DNA of 64,000 bases, from contig NZ_QUCY01000001.1 in NCBI RefSeq assembly GCF_003474385.1, forward strand, positions 186,001 to 250,000, given 5' to 3'. The notes below the pieces were generated by a model, which saw only the letters and a list, made by a program, of their open reading frames with translations, ran no database searches and was not told the DNA's origin. Of the stretch, positions 1 to 9,365 are shown piece by piece. Each line of letters begins with the position of its first letter. Positions within the stretch are counted from its first letter, which is position 1. The translations under genes were made by a program, and so were the position numbers. The DNA is from Senegalimassilia sp003474385 (lineage in GTDB: Bacteria > Actinomycetota > Coriobacteriia > Coriobacteriales > Eggerthellaceae).

Positions 1-440
1 AAGCTTGCGTTGGCCGCAGCCGCCTGGCGGGCGCGCTCGGCCTTGGCAGCCGCCGCCTTCTTGGCCTTCTCGCGGGCGGCCTTCTGAGCCGGCGAGATGA
101 TGGTCATGGGAGTGGGCTGCGCCGTCACGTAGAAGTTGCCGCCGAAATCGATGGCGATGTCGCGGACGTTCACGCCGAACAGGTCGTGGATCTCGTTCTC
201 GAACACGAACGCCGCGATGAAGCGGTCGGTGATGCTGGGGATGGGGATCTCAGGCGTGACGCTTTTGATGGTGAAGACCTCGAGCACGCCGTCTTTCATG
301 AATGTATACTGCACGTCGATGCCGGCTTCGGTATTGACGGCGAGCAGCTGCACGAAACGGTGGCCCTCCGTCTGCATACGCTCGGACAGGGCGGGCAGGC
401 CCTCGACCGAGATCTCCTGGTACTGTGCGGGTATTGCCAT
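1..440 (-). CDS. echD: Ech-type hydrogenase subunit D (NuoC-like), partial
   Basis: Partial gene: the ATG lies at 440 and the frame stays open to the left edge (about 146 residues visible). The protein begins MAIPAQYQEISVEGLPAL and contains the signature-like stretch FVFENEIHDLFGV, typical of the NuoC/EchD/HycE-N 30 kDa subunit that helps join the membrane arm to the catalytic module of group 4 [NiFe] hydrogenases. The visible C-terminal part is an unusual Lys/Ala-rich helix (residues about 120-146), which the short EchD proteins do not normally have. It starts 5 bases after the echC stop and is the fourth gene of a minus-strand operon echA-echB-echC-echD; the large NiFe subunit echE would be expected just outside the window. 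The alternative is a formate-hydrogenlyase/Hyf-type complex. Confidence 0.8.
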   Translation of the reverse strand, partial: MAIPAQYQEISVEGLPALSERMQTEGHRFVQLLAVNTEAGIDVQYTFMKDGVLEVFTIKSVTPEIPIPSITDRFIAAFVFENEIHDLFGVNVRDIAIDFGGNFYVTAQPTPMTIISPAQKAAREKAKKAAAAKAERARQAAAANAS

Positions 441-445
441 GGCGC

Positions 446-886
446 TTACGCCTCCTTCCCGTTCTTCATTGCGGCGCGCTTCTCCTCCAGGATGCCCACG
501 GCCTCGACGACCGCATCGATGATGGCCTCGGGGCGCACCGCGCAGCCCGGAGCGTACACGTCGACGGGAATGGCCTGGTCGACGCCGCCGATAACGTTGT
601 AGCAATCGTGGAAGATGCCGCCGGAGCATGCGCAGATGCCGCATGCCACGACCACCTTCGGCTCGAGCATCTGTTCGTAGATCTCCTTGACGACCGAGAT
701 GTTCTGCTCGTTGACGCTACCCGTGACCAGGAAGATGTCAGCGTGCTTGGGGTTGCCGGTGTTGATCACGCCGAAGCGCTCGGCGTCGAAGCCGGGGCAC
801 AGGGCCGCCAGAACCTCGATGTCGCAGCCGTTGCAGCTTGATGCGTCGTAGTGGATGACCCACGGCGATTTCGCGAAATAAGCCAT
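446..886 (-). CDS. echC: Ech-type hydrogenase small subunit C (NuoB-like, [4Fe-4S])
   Basis: A 146-residue NuoB/EchC-family subunit that carries the proximal [4Fe-4S] cluster passing electrons to the NiFe large subunit. Cluster ligands are visible: CNGCD near residue 20, the Cys cluster CGICACSGG around residue 82, and APGCAVRP near residue 113. The length equals that of EchC from methanogens and clostridia and is shorter than most respiratory NuoB proteins. It lies 10 bases downstream of the NuoH-like gene and 5 bases upstream of the NuoC-like gene, the gene order ABCD of Ech hydrogenases. Start ATG at 886 is preceded by AAGGAGG. The ligand pattern is read from sequence; assignment as hydrogenase, not another complex I-like enzyme, is inferred from the gene order and short length. 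Confidence 0.87.
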   Translation of the reverse strand: MAYFAKSPWVIHYDASSCNGCDIEVLAALCPGFDAERFGVINTGNPKHADIFLVTGSVNEQNISVVKEIYEQMLEPKVVVACGICACSGGIFHDCYNVIGGVDQAIPVDVYAPGCAVRPEAIIDAVVEAVGILEEKRAAMKNGKEA

Positions 887-896
887 TGCGACCTCC

Positions 897-1766
897 TTAC
901 AGGTACATAAGGACGGCGATGTTGATGCCGCCGGCCACCAGGGCCACCGCCCACGCGCTCTTGAGCATAAGCTGCCACTTCACGCGGGCGAAGTTGTTGT
1001 CGATGAGGATTTCCAGGAAGAACGCGGCAAGGGCGGCGACCACGGCCACAACGAGGGAGACGGGGTTGCCCCACACGAAGAACAGGCCGATCCACCCGAG
1101 CGCCAGGACGTTCTCGCACCAGTGCATGACCTCCACCTTCGCGAGCGTGCGACCGCTCATCTCGGTGGTGACGCCCTTGACGAGCTCCTGGTGGGCGTGG
1201 TGCGAATAACTCAGGTCGAAGGGGCTTTTGCGCATCTTGATGGTGAGGATGAACAGGAAGCCCAGGAAGGCGATCCAGGTGGCGCCGATGGCCGGAACCT
1301 CCAGGCCGAACACCGCGCAGCTGTCGAACGAACCCGTTGCCAGGAAGAACACCACGGCGATGAACAGGCTCATGGGCTCTTCAGCCATGATCTGCAGCGC
1401 CTCGCGGGCCGCGCCGACCTCGGAGTAGGGGCTGCGGGTGCAGTACGCCGCCAGAATGAAGAACAGGCTGGACAGCGTGAGCACGAACACGGACAGCAGC
1501 AGGTTGCCGCCGCCGAAGAAGATGCCGCCTGCCAGGATGGCGAACACGAGGGCGCAGGTGATGTAGGTGCCCTCGACGTTGTTCACCGCCGCGCGGTCCT
1601 TCTCCAGAAGCTTGCGTACATCGTAGTAGGGCTGCAGGATGGGCGGGCCGACGCGGCCCTGCATGCGGGCGGACAACTTGCGGTCAAGGCCGGCGAGCAG
1701 GCAGCCGACCACAGGAGCGAGCACGGCGAAGGCGATGGTGCCCACGATGATGGGGATCAAATACAT
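897..1766 (-). CDS. echB: Ech-type hydrogenase membrane subunit B (NuoH/HyfC-like)
   Basis: A 289-residue integral membrane protein of the NuoH/EchB/HycD family, which anchors the hydrophilic hydrogenase module and forms part of the ion path. About eight hydrophobic segments are visible. Family-like cytoplasmic loops include GRVGPPILQPYYDVRKLLEK near residue 40 and ARMQGRVGP, and the acidic EVGAAREALQIMAEEP loop near 120 matches the quinone-side loop of NuoH. It begins 15 bases after the echA stop and ends 10 bases before echC, so translational coupling is likely. The protein is shorter than NuoH (about 325), in agreement with hydrogenase-type homologues. Confidence 0.87.
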   Translation of the reverse strand: MYLIPIIVGTIAFAVLAPVVGCLLAGLDRKLSARMQGRVGPPILQPYYDVRKLLEKDRAAVNNVEGTYITCALVFAILAGGIFFGGGNLLLSVFVLTLSSLFFILAAYCTRSPYSEVGAAREALQIMAEEPMSLFIAVVFFLATGSFDSCAVFGLEVPAIGATWIAFLGFLFILTIKMRKSPFDLSYSHHAHQELVKGVTTEMSGRTLAKVEVMHWCENVLALGWIGLFFVWGNPVSLVVAVVAALAAFFLEILIDNNFARVKWQLMLKSAWAVALVAGGINIAVLMYL

Positions 1767-1781
1767 GAGACACTTCCCTTC

Positions 1782-3701
1782 CTAGAGCAGCCCGCACAGC
1801 GTGGCGATAGCTGCGCAGAACCCGACGACGATGATGATGCTGGTGGCCCAGACGCCCACCGGGGTGATCTTAGGCTCGCCGAAGACGCCCTCCATGTACC
1901 AGTTACGGGATGTGGCCATGGTCTCACCGGACGAGGAGTTGCGGAACGTGCGGTTGGCGTTGTTCTCGCTGACGCCGGCAAGGTAGACGGGAACCTGCTT
2001 GACCTGCTTGGAACCCAAGCCGCCGAACAGGACGACGAACACCACGGCCGAAAGCAGAGCGGCAACCCAGAGATTTGCCTGGCTGACGCCCTGGGAGCAC
2101 ACGCCGAACACGTCGACGATGTAGGGCTCGACCAGGAACGTGGACAGGACGGGCAAACCCACGCAGCACAGCATGGAGAGCACAGCCATGACCATGAGCG
2201 CGATCCACTCGCTGCGATGCACGGTGGTCTCGACGTTCAGAGGATGTGCGGCGATGCCCGAAAGCTTGCCGAGCCACTTGGCCCAGAACAGGAACGTGGC
2301 GGCAGAGCCGAAGCCCAGGATGAGGATAAGGGCGACGTTGCCGGTGTCGGCGAAGCTGACGAGCGTGCCCCACTTCGCAACGAGCATGCCGAAGGGCGCC
2401 ACGAACATGATCATGATGCCGGCCATCATGAAACGGGCCAGACGCGGCATGCGCTCGAACATGAGGTCCATGTCCTCGATGTCGCGACTGCCGATATGAT
2501 GCTCGGCGGTGCCCACGCACAGGAACAGGAGGCTTTTAGCCACAGCGTGGAACAGCACCAGGAACGTTGCCGCCCACACGGCCTCGGGGGTGCCCACACC
2601 GGCGCAGGCCACGATGAGACCCAGGTTGGCGATGGTGGAATACGCCAACACGCGCTTTGCGTTGGTTTGCGAGATGGCCATGAAGCTGCACAGCAGGAAG
2701 GTCAAACCGCCCACGAGGATGGTCATGACCGCCGCCACGGGGCAGACGAGGAAGATCGGCGAGAGCTTGATGAGCAAGAAAACGCCGGCCTTGACCATGG
2801 TGGACGAATGCAGGAGCGCGGAGGTGGGAGTAGGTGCCACCATAGCGCCGAGCAGCCAAGTGTGGAACGGCATCTGAGCCGCCTTGGTGATGCCGGCGAA
2901 CGCCAACGCCACCGCAGGCAGGGCGGCAAGCGCCGGAGCCATGACGCCGGCGGCGATGAACTCCACGAGCGAGAGCGTGCCCATGGTCAGCGCGATGGCG
3001 AACAGCGCCACCAGAAAGCCGATGCCGCCAGCCAGGTTCATGATGATCTGGCGAAACGCGTTGTTGATGGCCTCAGGCGTTTTGGTGTAACCGATGAGCA
3101 AAAACGAGCACACCGTGGTGATCTCCCAGCCGGTGAACATCCACAACAGGTTGTTGGAGAACACGATGACGTACATGGCGGACAGGAACAGGAACATGAG
3201 GGCGAAGAACCTCGGACGGCGATCCTTGGCATCGGCAGGCTCATGAGCCTGGAAATCCTCCATATAGCCCAAAGCGTAGATGCAGATGCCGCTGCCGACG
3301 ACGCCGATGATGAACGTGGTGACCAGCGTAAGGCTATCCAGGTACAACCCATATTGCACTTCGATGCCATGGGCGACGAACACGTCGAACACCAAAGAGC
3401 CCACAACCTGCACCACGGCAAGCACGCATGCCAATACGTTCTTGTACTTCACGCCGAAGCACAAGATGACCGCGGCGATGACCAAGCCGATGAGCGTGCA
3501 TACGATATCGATCGCACCTGAAGAGAACTCGATTCCGACCCACGGCGTGCCCAGGTTGGCCAATACCAGCCAAACAGACCCGAATCCGATGATCACCGCT
3601 GAAGAGCACACGATGACGCGTCGCGCCGTCTCGTTGCCCACGAGCAGCAGCACACCGGCCACGAGCAACGGGAACAGAATCAGAAACCCGATGAGAGCCA
3701 C
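1782..3701 (-). CDS. echA: Ech-type hydrogenase membrane subunit A (NuoL-like ion-pumping subunit)
   Basis: A 639-residue NuoL/MrpA/EchA-family antiporter-like protein with about 14-16 predicted membrane helices. It contains the Proton_antipo_M core: FTGWEITTVCSFLLIGY, the HTWLLGAMVAPTPTSALLHS loop with TM7/TM8-type Lys and His, and the later motif VLFHAVAKSLLFLCVG. It would couple ferredoxin-dependent H2 formation or uptake to ion translocation. The frame is open far upstream (to 4040), so the start must be chosen: GTG 3701 has the near-perfect ribosome site AAAGGGGG seven bases upstream, while the in-frame ATG 3719 has only a badly spaced AAGGA. It is the first gene of the ech operon. Confidence 0.85.
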   Translation of the reverse strand: MALIGFLILFPLLVAGVLLLVGNETARRVIVCSSAVIIGFGSVWLVLANLGTPWVGIEFSSGAIDIVCTLIGLVIAAVILCFGVKYKNVLACVLAVVQVVGSLVFDVFVAHGIEVQYGLYLDSLTLVTTFIIGVVGSGICIYALGYMEDFQAHEPADAKDRRPRFFALMFLFLSAMYVIVFSNNLLWMFTGWEITTVCSFLLIGYTKTPEAINNAFRQIIMNLAGGIGFLVALFAIALTMGTLSLVEFIAAGVMAPALAALPAVALAFAGITKAAQMPFHTWLLGAMVAPTPTSALLHSSTMVKAGVFLLIKLSPIFLVCPVAAVMTILVGGLTFLLCSFMAISQTNAKRVLAYSTIANLGLIVACAGVGTPEAVWAATFLVLFHAVAKSLLFLCVGTAEHHIGSRDIEDMDLMFERMPRLARFMMAGIMIMFVAPFGMLVAKWGTLVSFADTGNVALILILGFGSAATFLFWAKWLGKLSGIAAHPLNVETTVHRSEWIALMVMAVLSMLCCVGLPVLSTFLVEPYIVDVFGVCSQGVSQANLWVAALLSAVVFVVLFGGLGSKQVKQVPVYLAGVSENNANRTFRNSSSGETMATSRNWYMEGVFGEPKITPVGVWATSIIIVVGFCAAIATLCGLL

Positions 3702-4276
3702 GCTGCTTCCCCCTTTCATTTTCCTTGCTAGCCGAATCCGACCCCGCGAACCTTCTAGCGCCACATAAAGCCGAACGTGCCCGGGGTCGGGCACGGATAG
3801 CACTCTACCATCCCACCGGCCGTTTCCCCCGCAAGCATAGAGGACGGACGGTATGCTCGGTAAATGGGTCCGTTTTAACAACAAAATACCGGTAAACGGC
3901 ATATCGTGGGCACAATGATTCCCCATTCCGAAGATATTGGGGTACAAGCGGAGCGCTATTTCGCAGCCACCCGAATCCTGCAAGACGGAAAACCGCTCCT
4001 TCGCCCGAATCCGAGAAGTGCACAGAGATGACGATTCCATGACAGAGAAGAAACGCCCGTTCGTACGCCAATGGATTTGCTAGGATAACCCAACGTCATG
4101 TTTCAATCGCTTGCCAACATATTCCACCGTATCCGCCGCACGGACTCAATGCTGTGCGCGCCATGCTCGCTGCCCGCCTACGGCACCTGCAGCCTCACCT
4201 CCATGCTCATATGATGCGTGCGCGCAAACCGCGCTGATCGAACACGTATCATATCGGCTTTTTGGAGGATCTTCTT
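3702..4276. other. Divergent intergenic region between ech operon and MFS exporter
   Basis: About 575 bases without a supported gene. It must carry the promoters of the ech operon (minus) and of the exporter at 4277 (plus). An inverted repeat CGGTAT...ATACCG spans about 3849-3893 and could be an operator, but I find no convincing -35/-10 pair. The short frames here have no ribosome sites or family features. Confidence 0.4.
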
Positions 4277-5758
4277 TTGAACAATGCAAGCTCCGCCGCA
4301 GCACACCGTGTGCGCATCACGGGTGTTGTGGTCTTCGGCGCCTTCTTGGCGCTGCTCAATCAAACCGTCATGTCCCCCGCCCTGCCCGTCATCATGGCCG
4401 ACTTCGCCATCGATGCCTCCACGGCACAGTGGATCATGTCCATATACCCTCTGGTCAGCGGCATCATGGTGCCGGTTTCCGCCTTTTTGATCGACCGCTT
4501 CACCACCCGTCAGCTGTTCTTCGCCGCAACGGGTGCGTTTGCCGCGGGAACCGCGCTTTGCGCCGCTGCCCCGACATTTTTCCTTCTGATCTGCGGACGA
4601 GTGCTGCAAGCGGCCGCATCCGGCGTGTTATTGCCGTTGGTATCGGTGGCTCCCATGCTCGTGTTTCCCGTGGAGAAGCGAGGAACCGCCATGGGCATGG
4701 CCGGCATCGTGATGTCAGCAGGTCCCGCGATCGGGCCCGTCGTGGGCGGGGCCATCATCGACGCGTACGGATGGCGCGCATGCCTGGGCTGCATCGTTCC
4801 GTTGGCCCTAGCGTCGCTTGCCTGTGCCGTGTTCTTGCTCGATAACGTCGGGGAAGGAAAGCGACCGCATCTCGATGTGCCGTCCGTCGCGCTTTCCACC
4901 GTGGCGTTCGGAGGCATGCTGTACGGCTTCTCCAGCGCATCTTCGATGGGTTGGACGAGCCCGGTGGTACTCGGATGCATCATCGCGGGCGTAGCCTGCC
5001 TGGCGCTGTTCGCTCGCCGTCAGCTGCGCTTAGAGGACCCGCTGCTCGACCTGAGATGCCTGAAATCGAGCGATTTCGCCGTTGCCGCCATCGTCGTCAC
5101 CCTTATCAACGCGGCATGCCTGGTCACCAACACCATTTTGCCCATTTTACTGCAGACTGCGATGGGCGCGACGGCGCTGCAGACGGGCATGGCGATGCTT
5201 CCCGCCGCCGCGGTCGGCATCCTTATCAGCCCCATCTCGGGCGTGGTGTTCGACAAGTTCGGCCCGCGAGCCATTTCCGTGGGCGGTTTGACGCTCATGA
5301 CCGTGGCTCTGTTCGCTCTCTCGCGCATGGATGCAAGCTGCTCGATCGCGATGGTGGCGGTGCTGTGCGCTGCGCAGGCTGCAGGTCAATCGTTGGCGAA
5401 CATGCCGGTGAACACCTGGGGCATCAACGCGCTTGAGAACAGCCAGATCGCCCATGGCAACGCCATCGCCAACACCGGACGTCAGGTTGCAGGCGGCCTG
5501 GGGACCGCTATCATCGTAACGCTTATGACCACGGTCACCTCGAACGCGGCTCTGCAAGGCGCCGCAACCATCGAGGCGACGGTTGCCGGTACGAGCGCAG
5601 CTTATATGGCATGTGCCGCTATCGGCTTGGCGGCTTTGGTCTTCGGCGTGCTGAAGATCCGCGTTGCAAAGGAGACGCGACAGCAGCCTCATGTGATTCG
5701 CGACACTGCCGCCGAGCGTTCGAAGGCCGCAAGCCAGCTTCGCGCCGGCGCCGAATAG
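4277..5758 (+). CDS. MFS drug:proton antiporter, DHA2 (EmrB/QacA-like) family
   Basis: A 493-residue 14-helix exporter. DHA2 landmarks are visible: an N-terminal helix followed by LNQTVMSPALPVIMADF, motif A-like LIDRFTTRQLFF around residue 70, and the helix-5 antiporter motif AMGMAGIVMSAGPAIGPVVGG near residue 140, followed by WRACLG. Such proteins exchange protons for hydrophobic drugs, cations or bile-acid-like compounds; the substrate cannot be read from sequence. The start is TTG at 4277, with GGAGGA at 4264-4269 seven bases upstream; a second TTG at 4262 is in frame but overlaps that ribosome site. The gene stands alone, with a hairpin plus short T-run downstream. Confidence 0.85.
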   Translation: MNNASSAAAHRVRITGVVVFGAFLALLNQTVMSPALPVIMADFAIDASTAQWIMSIYPLVSGIMVPVSAFLIDRFTTRQLFFAATGAFAAGTALCAAAPTFFLLICGRVLQAAASGVLLPLVSVAPMLVFPVEKRGTAMGMAGIVMSAGPAIGPVVGGAIIDAYGWRACLGCIVPLALASLACAVFLLDNVGEGKRPHLDVPSVALSTVAFGGMLYGFSSASSMGWTSPVVLGCIIAGVACLALFARRQLRLEDPLLDLRCLKSSDFAVAAIVVTLINAACLVTNTILPILLQTAMGATALQTGMAMLPAAAVGILISPISGVVFDKFGPRAISVGGLTLMTVALFALSRMDASCSIAMVAVLCAAQAAGQSLANMPVNTWGINALENSQIAHGNAIANTGRQVAGGLGTAIIVTLMTTVTSNAALQGAATIEATVAGTSAAYMACAAIGLAALVFGVLKIRVAKETRQQPHVIRDTAAERSKAASQLRAGAE

Positions 5759-5786
5759 CGCAACGTGCACCTTCCCGATAACCACA

Positions 5787-5837
5787 ACGGCCCAGATAGC
5801 AGAATCGACGACGAACTGCGATCCGGGCCGTCTTTTC
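5787..5837 (+). terminator. Probable terminator of the DHA2 exporter gene
   Basis: The arms ACGGCCC (5787-5793) and GGGCCGT (5825-5831) can pair and are followed by CTTTTC. The loop is long (31 bases), so strength is uncertain. A second small stem, CGATAAGG/CCTTATCG at 5909-5937, lies nearer the end of the convergent kinase gene. Confidence 0.4.
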
Positions 5838-5944
5838 ACAGAAACGTAAGTCGAGCCCCTGTTTCCAGGATGCATGCTGAGCAACGCGCATATCTGAGGG
5901 CATCCGACCGATAAGGCGCCGACAACGACCCTTATCGCGTTACC

Positions 5945-8122
5945 TTACCCCTCCTTCGCCGCCATGATCTTCGCAAGGGCGTCGATGAGCTTATCCGAAT
6001 CGATAGGTTTCGTCAGATGCCCGTCCATACCGGCTTCCCGGCAGCGGACCTTATCCTCGGTGAAGGCGTTTGCGCTCATGGCCACGATGGGAATGGTGCG
6101 CGCATCCTCGCGTGAAAGCGAACGAATGGCACGCGTTGCCTCATAACCGTTCATATTGGGCATCATGATGTCCATGAGAATCAAATCGAACGTGCCGGCA
6201 TCGGCCTGCTCGAACGCTCTGAGCGCCTTGAAGCCATCATCTGCGCACGTCACCTTCGCACCCGCCTCAGTAAGAATGAATAGAGCGATCTCACGATTCA
6301 GGTCGTTATCCTCAGCCAAAAGGATGTTCATATCGGCGAACGTCGCCCGATCGTGCGCATGGTGCTCGTTCAGCGTTGACGACGCTTCGAAATCTATGGT
6401 CAATGGCAAGGTGATGGTGCAAACCGTGCCCTCGCCCAAGCGGCTCTCATATACGAGGTCCCCATCCATGAGCTCGGCAAGCTGCTTGGCGATGACGGTT
6501 CCCAATCCCGTACCTGTTACATGCTCGGCATCCTTTCGCTGCTCACGCGAAAACGGGTCGAACAGTCGATTTTGGAAGTCTGAGCTCATGCCGATGCCGG
6601 TATCGGCGATGACGAACCTATACGTTGCCGCATCGCCTTCTTGCGCATGCTCCGAGCAAGTAACGCGTACCGCACCGCCCGGCTTGTTGTATTTCACCGC
6701 ATTACTGGCGATATTCATGATCAAGCGCTTCAGATGCAGCGAACTCGCCATGACCACGGGATGGGATATGCCGCTTCGGTCGCAGCTGATGGTCACACCG
6801 AGTTGCGCGGCTTGATGCTCCATGATCTGGCAAACCTCCTCGACGACTTCAACAAGGTTGGTGGGCTGCAGGTCCAGCTGCACCTCGCCGCTTTCGAGTT
6901 TGCTCATGTCAAGAACTTCGTTGACCAGTTCGGAAAGTATCCCCGACGCCGTCCAGATCTTCTGGCGACACTCGCGCTGTTTGGCAAGATCCCCATCGTG
7001 GGCGTTGGCGATTTCCACCATGCCGCGGATGCCGTTTATGGGCGTGCGGATGTCGTGGCTCATGCGCTGCAGAAACTCGGTTTTCGCCCTGTTCGCGCTC
7101 TGCGCCTGATGCGCCGACATAGCAAGACGATCGGCGTACTCGCGCTCTTGCAGCACAAGCTGATGCAAGTGCTCGTGCTCGGATTTGCGCCGAGAGAAGG
7201 CGAACACGGCAACCACGAAGCAATACAACGCGACGGAAACCAACACGAGCCCCGCCACTTCGCCCAAGCAAGACGAAACCGGCATGAACGTGAAAACATA
7301 GTAATCACGAGCCTTGTCGAGGGAAGCGATATAGGGTTTCGATCCAGAAAGCAACAGCGTGGTCTCACCGACCTGGCAACGGCTTTTGATATCCTCGACC
7401 ACCTTCGCATCAACGGGATCGAGCTGGATATCCCCGCTCATCTGATTGGAAACCATGTTGGCGGCCACAACCGAGCCATTAGATTCCACCACGATATCGC
7501 CGCTGCCCCGCACATCGTAACCCGCCAGCATATTCTGCAACGAAAGCAGATAACGATTGGAAAATGCCTCCGAAGTATAGTAGCCAGCAACAACCATGCC
7601 CGCCTGATCGATGCGCGCCGCGCAACCTACATCGATATACGACCCGTCATCGAAAACAATGCGTGTACCGTAGACTTTACGGGGATGATCCACCACATCA
7701 AGGGCTACATCAGCTGTAATCTCGTGCTGAACCATGCCGAATGTGACGTTGTTGTTGGAATATGAGCTTACAAGCCGGCCATCGGCGGTCAAAACAAATG
7801 CATTTGAAACGCCAAGCTCTCGTGCAGCACGCTCAAAATCGGCTTGGTCGTCCCCATCTCCACCATAGGAGTTGCTACGAGCAAGCAGAGAAGCGTTCTC
7901 AAGCGCAAGAACCTGGCTTGTCATGGCTACGGAATCATTGAAAGAATCGTAGGTCAGGCTCTGCGATTTCGCAAAACCGACCACATTGTCGGAGCGCGCG
8001 GCAGCTTCCCTGAGCACGGAACCGAAACCGAACATCCCGCTTACGCAAGCCACCATAACGCCGACGACGATGGCGATCGTCCAGAAACGTCCGTCTCGTT
8101 GATATTTTTTAGCCACGCACAT
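5945..8122 (-). CDS. Membrane-bound hybrid sensor histidine kinase
   Basis: A 725-residue hybrid kinase. Order of parts: TM helix about 15-35; an extracytoplasmic Cache-like sensor region about 36-285; second TM about 286-309; HisKA with MSHDIRTP, phospho-acceptor His 356; HATPase_c with N-box NIASNAVKYN and G-boxes DTGIGM and GTGLGTVIAKQL; and a C-terminal receiver domain with AEDND and LILMD, phospho-acceptor Asp 651, and the conserved Lys in LTKPI. No output domain and no separate response regulator gene are nearby. The start overlaps the last 14 bases of the solute-binding lipoprotein gene, so the two are co-translated, which suggests that the binding protein feeds ligand information to the kinase (inference). 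Confidence 0.9.
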   Translation of the reverse strand: MCVAKKYQRDGRFWTIAIVVGVMVACVSGMFGFGSVLREAAARSDNVVGFAKSQSLTYDSFNDSVAMTSQVLALENASLLARSNSYGGDGDDQADFERAARELGVSNAFVLTADGRLVSSYSNNNVTFGMVQHEITADVALDVVDHPRKVYGTRIVFDDGSYIDVGCAARIDQAGMVVAGYYTSEAFSNRYLLSLQNMLAGYDVRGSGDIVVESNGSVVAANMVSNQMSGDIQLDPVDAKVVEDIKSRCQVGETTLLLSGSKPYIASLDKARDYYVFTFMPVSSCLGEVAGLVLVSVALYCFVVAVFAFSRRKSEHEHLHQLVLQEREYADRLAMSAHQAQSANRAKTEFLQRMSHDIRTPINGIRGMVEIANAHDGDLAKQRECRQKIWTASGILSELVNEVLDMSKLESGEVQLDLQPTNLVEVVEEVCQIMEHQAAQLGVTISCDRSGISHPVVMASSLHLKRLIMNIASNAVKYNKPGGAVRVTCSEHAQEGDAATYRFVIADTGIGMSSDFQNRLFDPFSREQRKDAEHVTGTGLGTVIAKQLAELMDGDLVYESRLGEGTVCTITLPLTIDFEASSTLNEHHAHDRATFADMNILLAEDNDLNREIALFILTEAGAKVTCADDGFKALRAFEQADAGTFDLILMDIMMPNMNGYEATRAIRSLSREDARTIPIVAMSANAFTEDKVRCREAGMDGHLTKPIDSDKLIDALAKIMAAKEG

Positions 8123-8930
8123 CGCCTACTTGCAGAAACGGCGAAGGATCCTCGAAGTACCTCGAGAGAATCTCATACATGGTGCCATCTTCGATCATGT
8201 CCTCAAACGCGTCCGAGAGCGCAACATCGATGCCACGATGGTCGTTTAGATCGAACGCGCAGCCAAGACCGACATCGAGCAATGACTCATCTAGGATACG
8301 CACGTCCACACCGTAGTCTTGCTCATACTGCAATATCGAGGTCTCGTGCGCCGCAATGGCGTCAACGGAGCCCTTCAATAACGCGGGGACCAAATATGAA
8401 CGGTCGGAGAAGCTGAACACGTTCGCCACCTCCGGCATGTCGGGGTTCGTGCGGTTAAGCAGAATGCCCTCCGGCTTGGTAGTGGATTGCACGGCAACGC
8501 TTTTACCCTCAAGATCGGCAAACGAGGTGATTGCGCTTGAGGGTTCGACCGCCACTACCTGACGGCTTTTCATATAAGGTCCAGCCCAGCGATAATCGGC
8601 CTCGCGACCCGTCATCGAGAAGCAGCCCGCGATACAATCGAGCTCGCCTGTGGCAAGCAACTCGTTTTTCTTCTCCCAAGCAATGTATTTGAATTCGGGT
8701 TTATACCCGATGCGACCTAACGCCTCGGTAAGGATATCGACATCGATGCCGCTGGCATTGCCTTCCGCATCGTCGGAAACGAACGGCGGGAAGGGATCGG
8801 TGCCGATCACAAGGGTTTTCAGCTCCGTCGACTTCGAAGGTTCGTTCGAGCTTGAGAATACGCAGGCAGGAAGCGTAAAAGCCAATAACGCCGAAACGAC
8901 GATAAGCGCGATAAGCTTCTTACTAGCCAT
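8109..8930 (-). CDS. Lipoprotein, family 3 amino-acid-type solute-binding protein
   Basis: A 273-residue periplasmic-binding-protein-fold protein of the SBP_bac_3 family (amino acid and polar compound binding). The N-terminus is a lipoprotein signal: positively charged start, hydrophobic stretch, then LPAC with the lipidated Cys at residue 23. The opening of lobe 1 (LVIGTDPFPPFV, then GIDVDILTEALGRIGYKPEF) and the later KSVAVQSTT segment are typical of the family. No ABC permease or ATPase gene adjoins it. Instead its 3' end overlaps the hybrid kinase gene, so it is better viewed as an extracellular ligand sensor than as a transporter component. Ligand unknown. Confidence 0.87.
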   Translation of the reverse strand: MASKKLIALIVVSALLAFTLPACVFSSSNEPSKSTELKTLVIGTDPFPPFVSDDAEGNASGIDVDILTEALGRIGYKPEFKYIAWEKKNELLATGELDCIAGCFSMTGREADYRWAGPYMKSRQVVAVEPSSAITSFADLEGKSVAVQSTTKPEGILLNRTNPDMPEVANVFSFSDRSYLVPALLKGSVDAIAAHETSILQYEQDYGVDVRILDESLLDVGLGCAFDLNDHRGIDVALSDAFEDMIEDGTMYEILSRYFEDPSPFLQVGDVRG

Positions 8931-9199
8931 CTGTATCCTAACCTCGGTGACACCCCCTACGCAGTATAGCCGAATCCTAGATATTACCTCGGAAAAACGG
9001 CCGTATCATCATACGCGACCGCATCGCAATGTGAGGCCGCCCCCAGAGATTGATCCATAGCACCCTCGGCGGGCTCCATGCGCCGCGCGTCGTACCCGCA
9101 AAGCAAAAGCCGAGGCTGCGACATGCGGCGTGTTTAAACAGCAAACGTCACGGTTGAAGCGCGGAAAAGGTAGCTATCTACATAATGAAATAAAACAGT
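8931..9199. other. Gene-free stretch between sensor operon and tRNA-Pro terminator
   Basis: About 270 bases holding the presumed promoter of the solute-binding-protein/kinase pair on the minus strand. I see no supported coding frame or RNA; small frames are unsupported. Confidence 0.35.
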
Positions 9200-9243
9200 C
9201 AAGCAAAAAGAAAAGCGGGTCTCAAATAATCTTGAGACCCGCT
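9200..9243 (-). terminator. Rho-independent terminator after tRNA-Pro
   Basis: On the minus strand a perfect 12-bp stem (AGCGGGTCTCAA 9214-9225 with TTGAGACCCGCT 9232-9243) is followed by TTTTCTTTTTG. It ends the single-gene tRNA-Pro transcript. Confidence 0.9.
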
Positions 9244-9252
9244 TGTGTAAGC

Positions 9253-9329
<77 letters not shown>

Positions 9330-9365
9330 AACTTTCAAATTGCTGCTGTCCGAAGCAGCTCGTTT

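Noticed and set aside
1122..3521. A 799-codon plus-strand open frame opposite the ech genes
   Set aside because: Its His/Glu/Gln/Arg-rich composition is the usual antisense shadow of a high-GC hydrophobic gene. The minus strand encodes clear NuoH- and NuoL-like proteins and there is no ribosome site.
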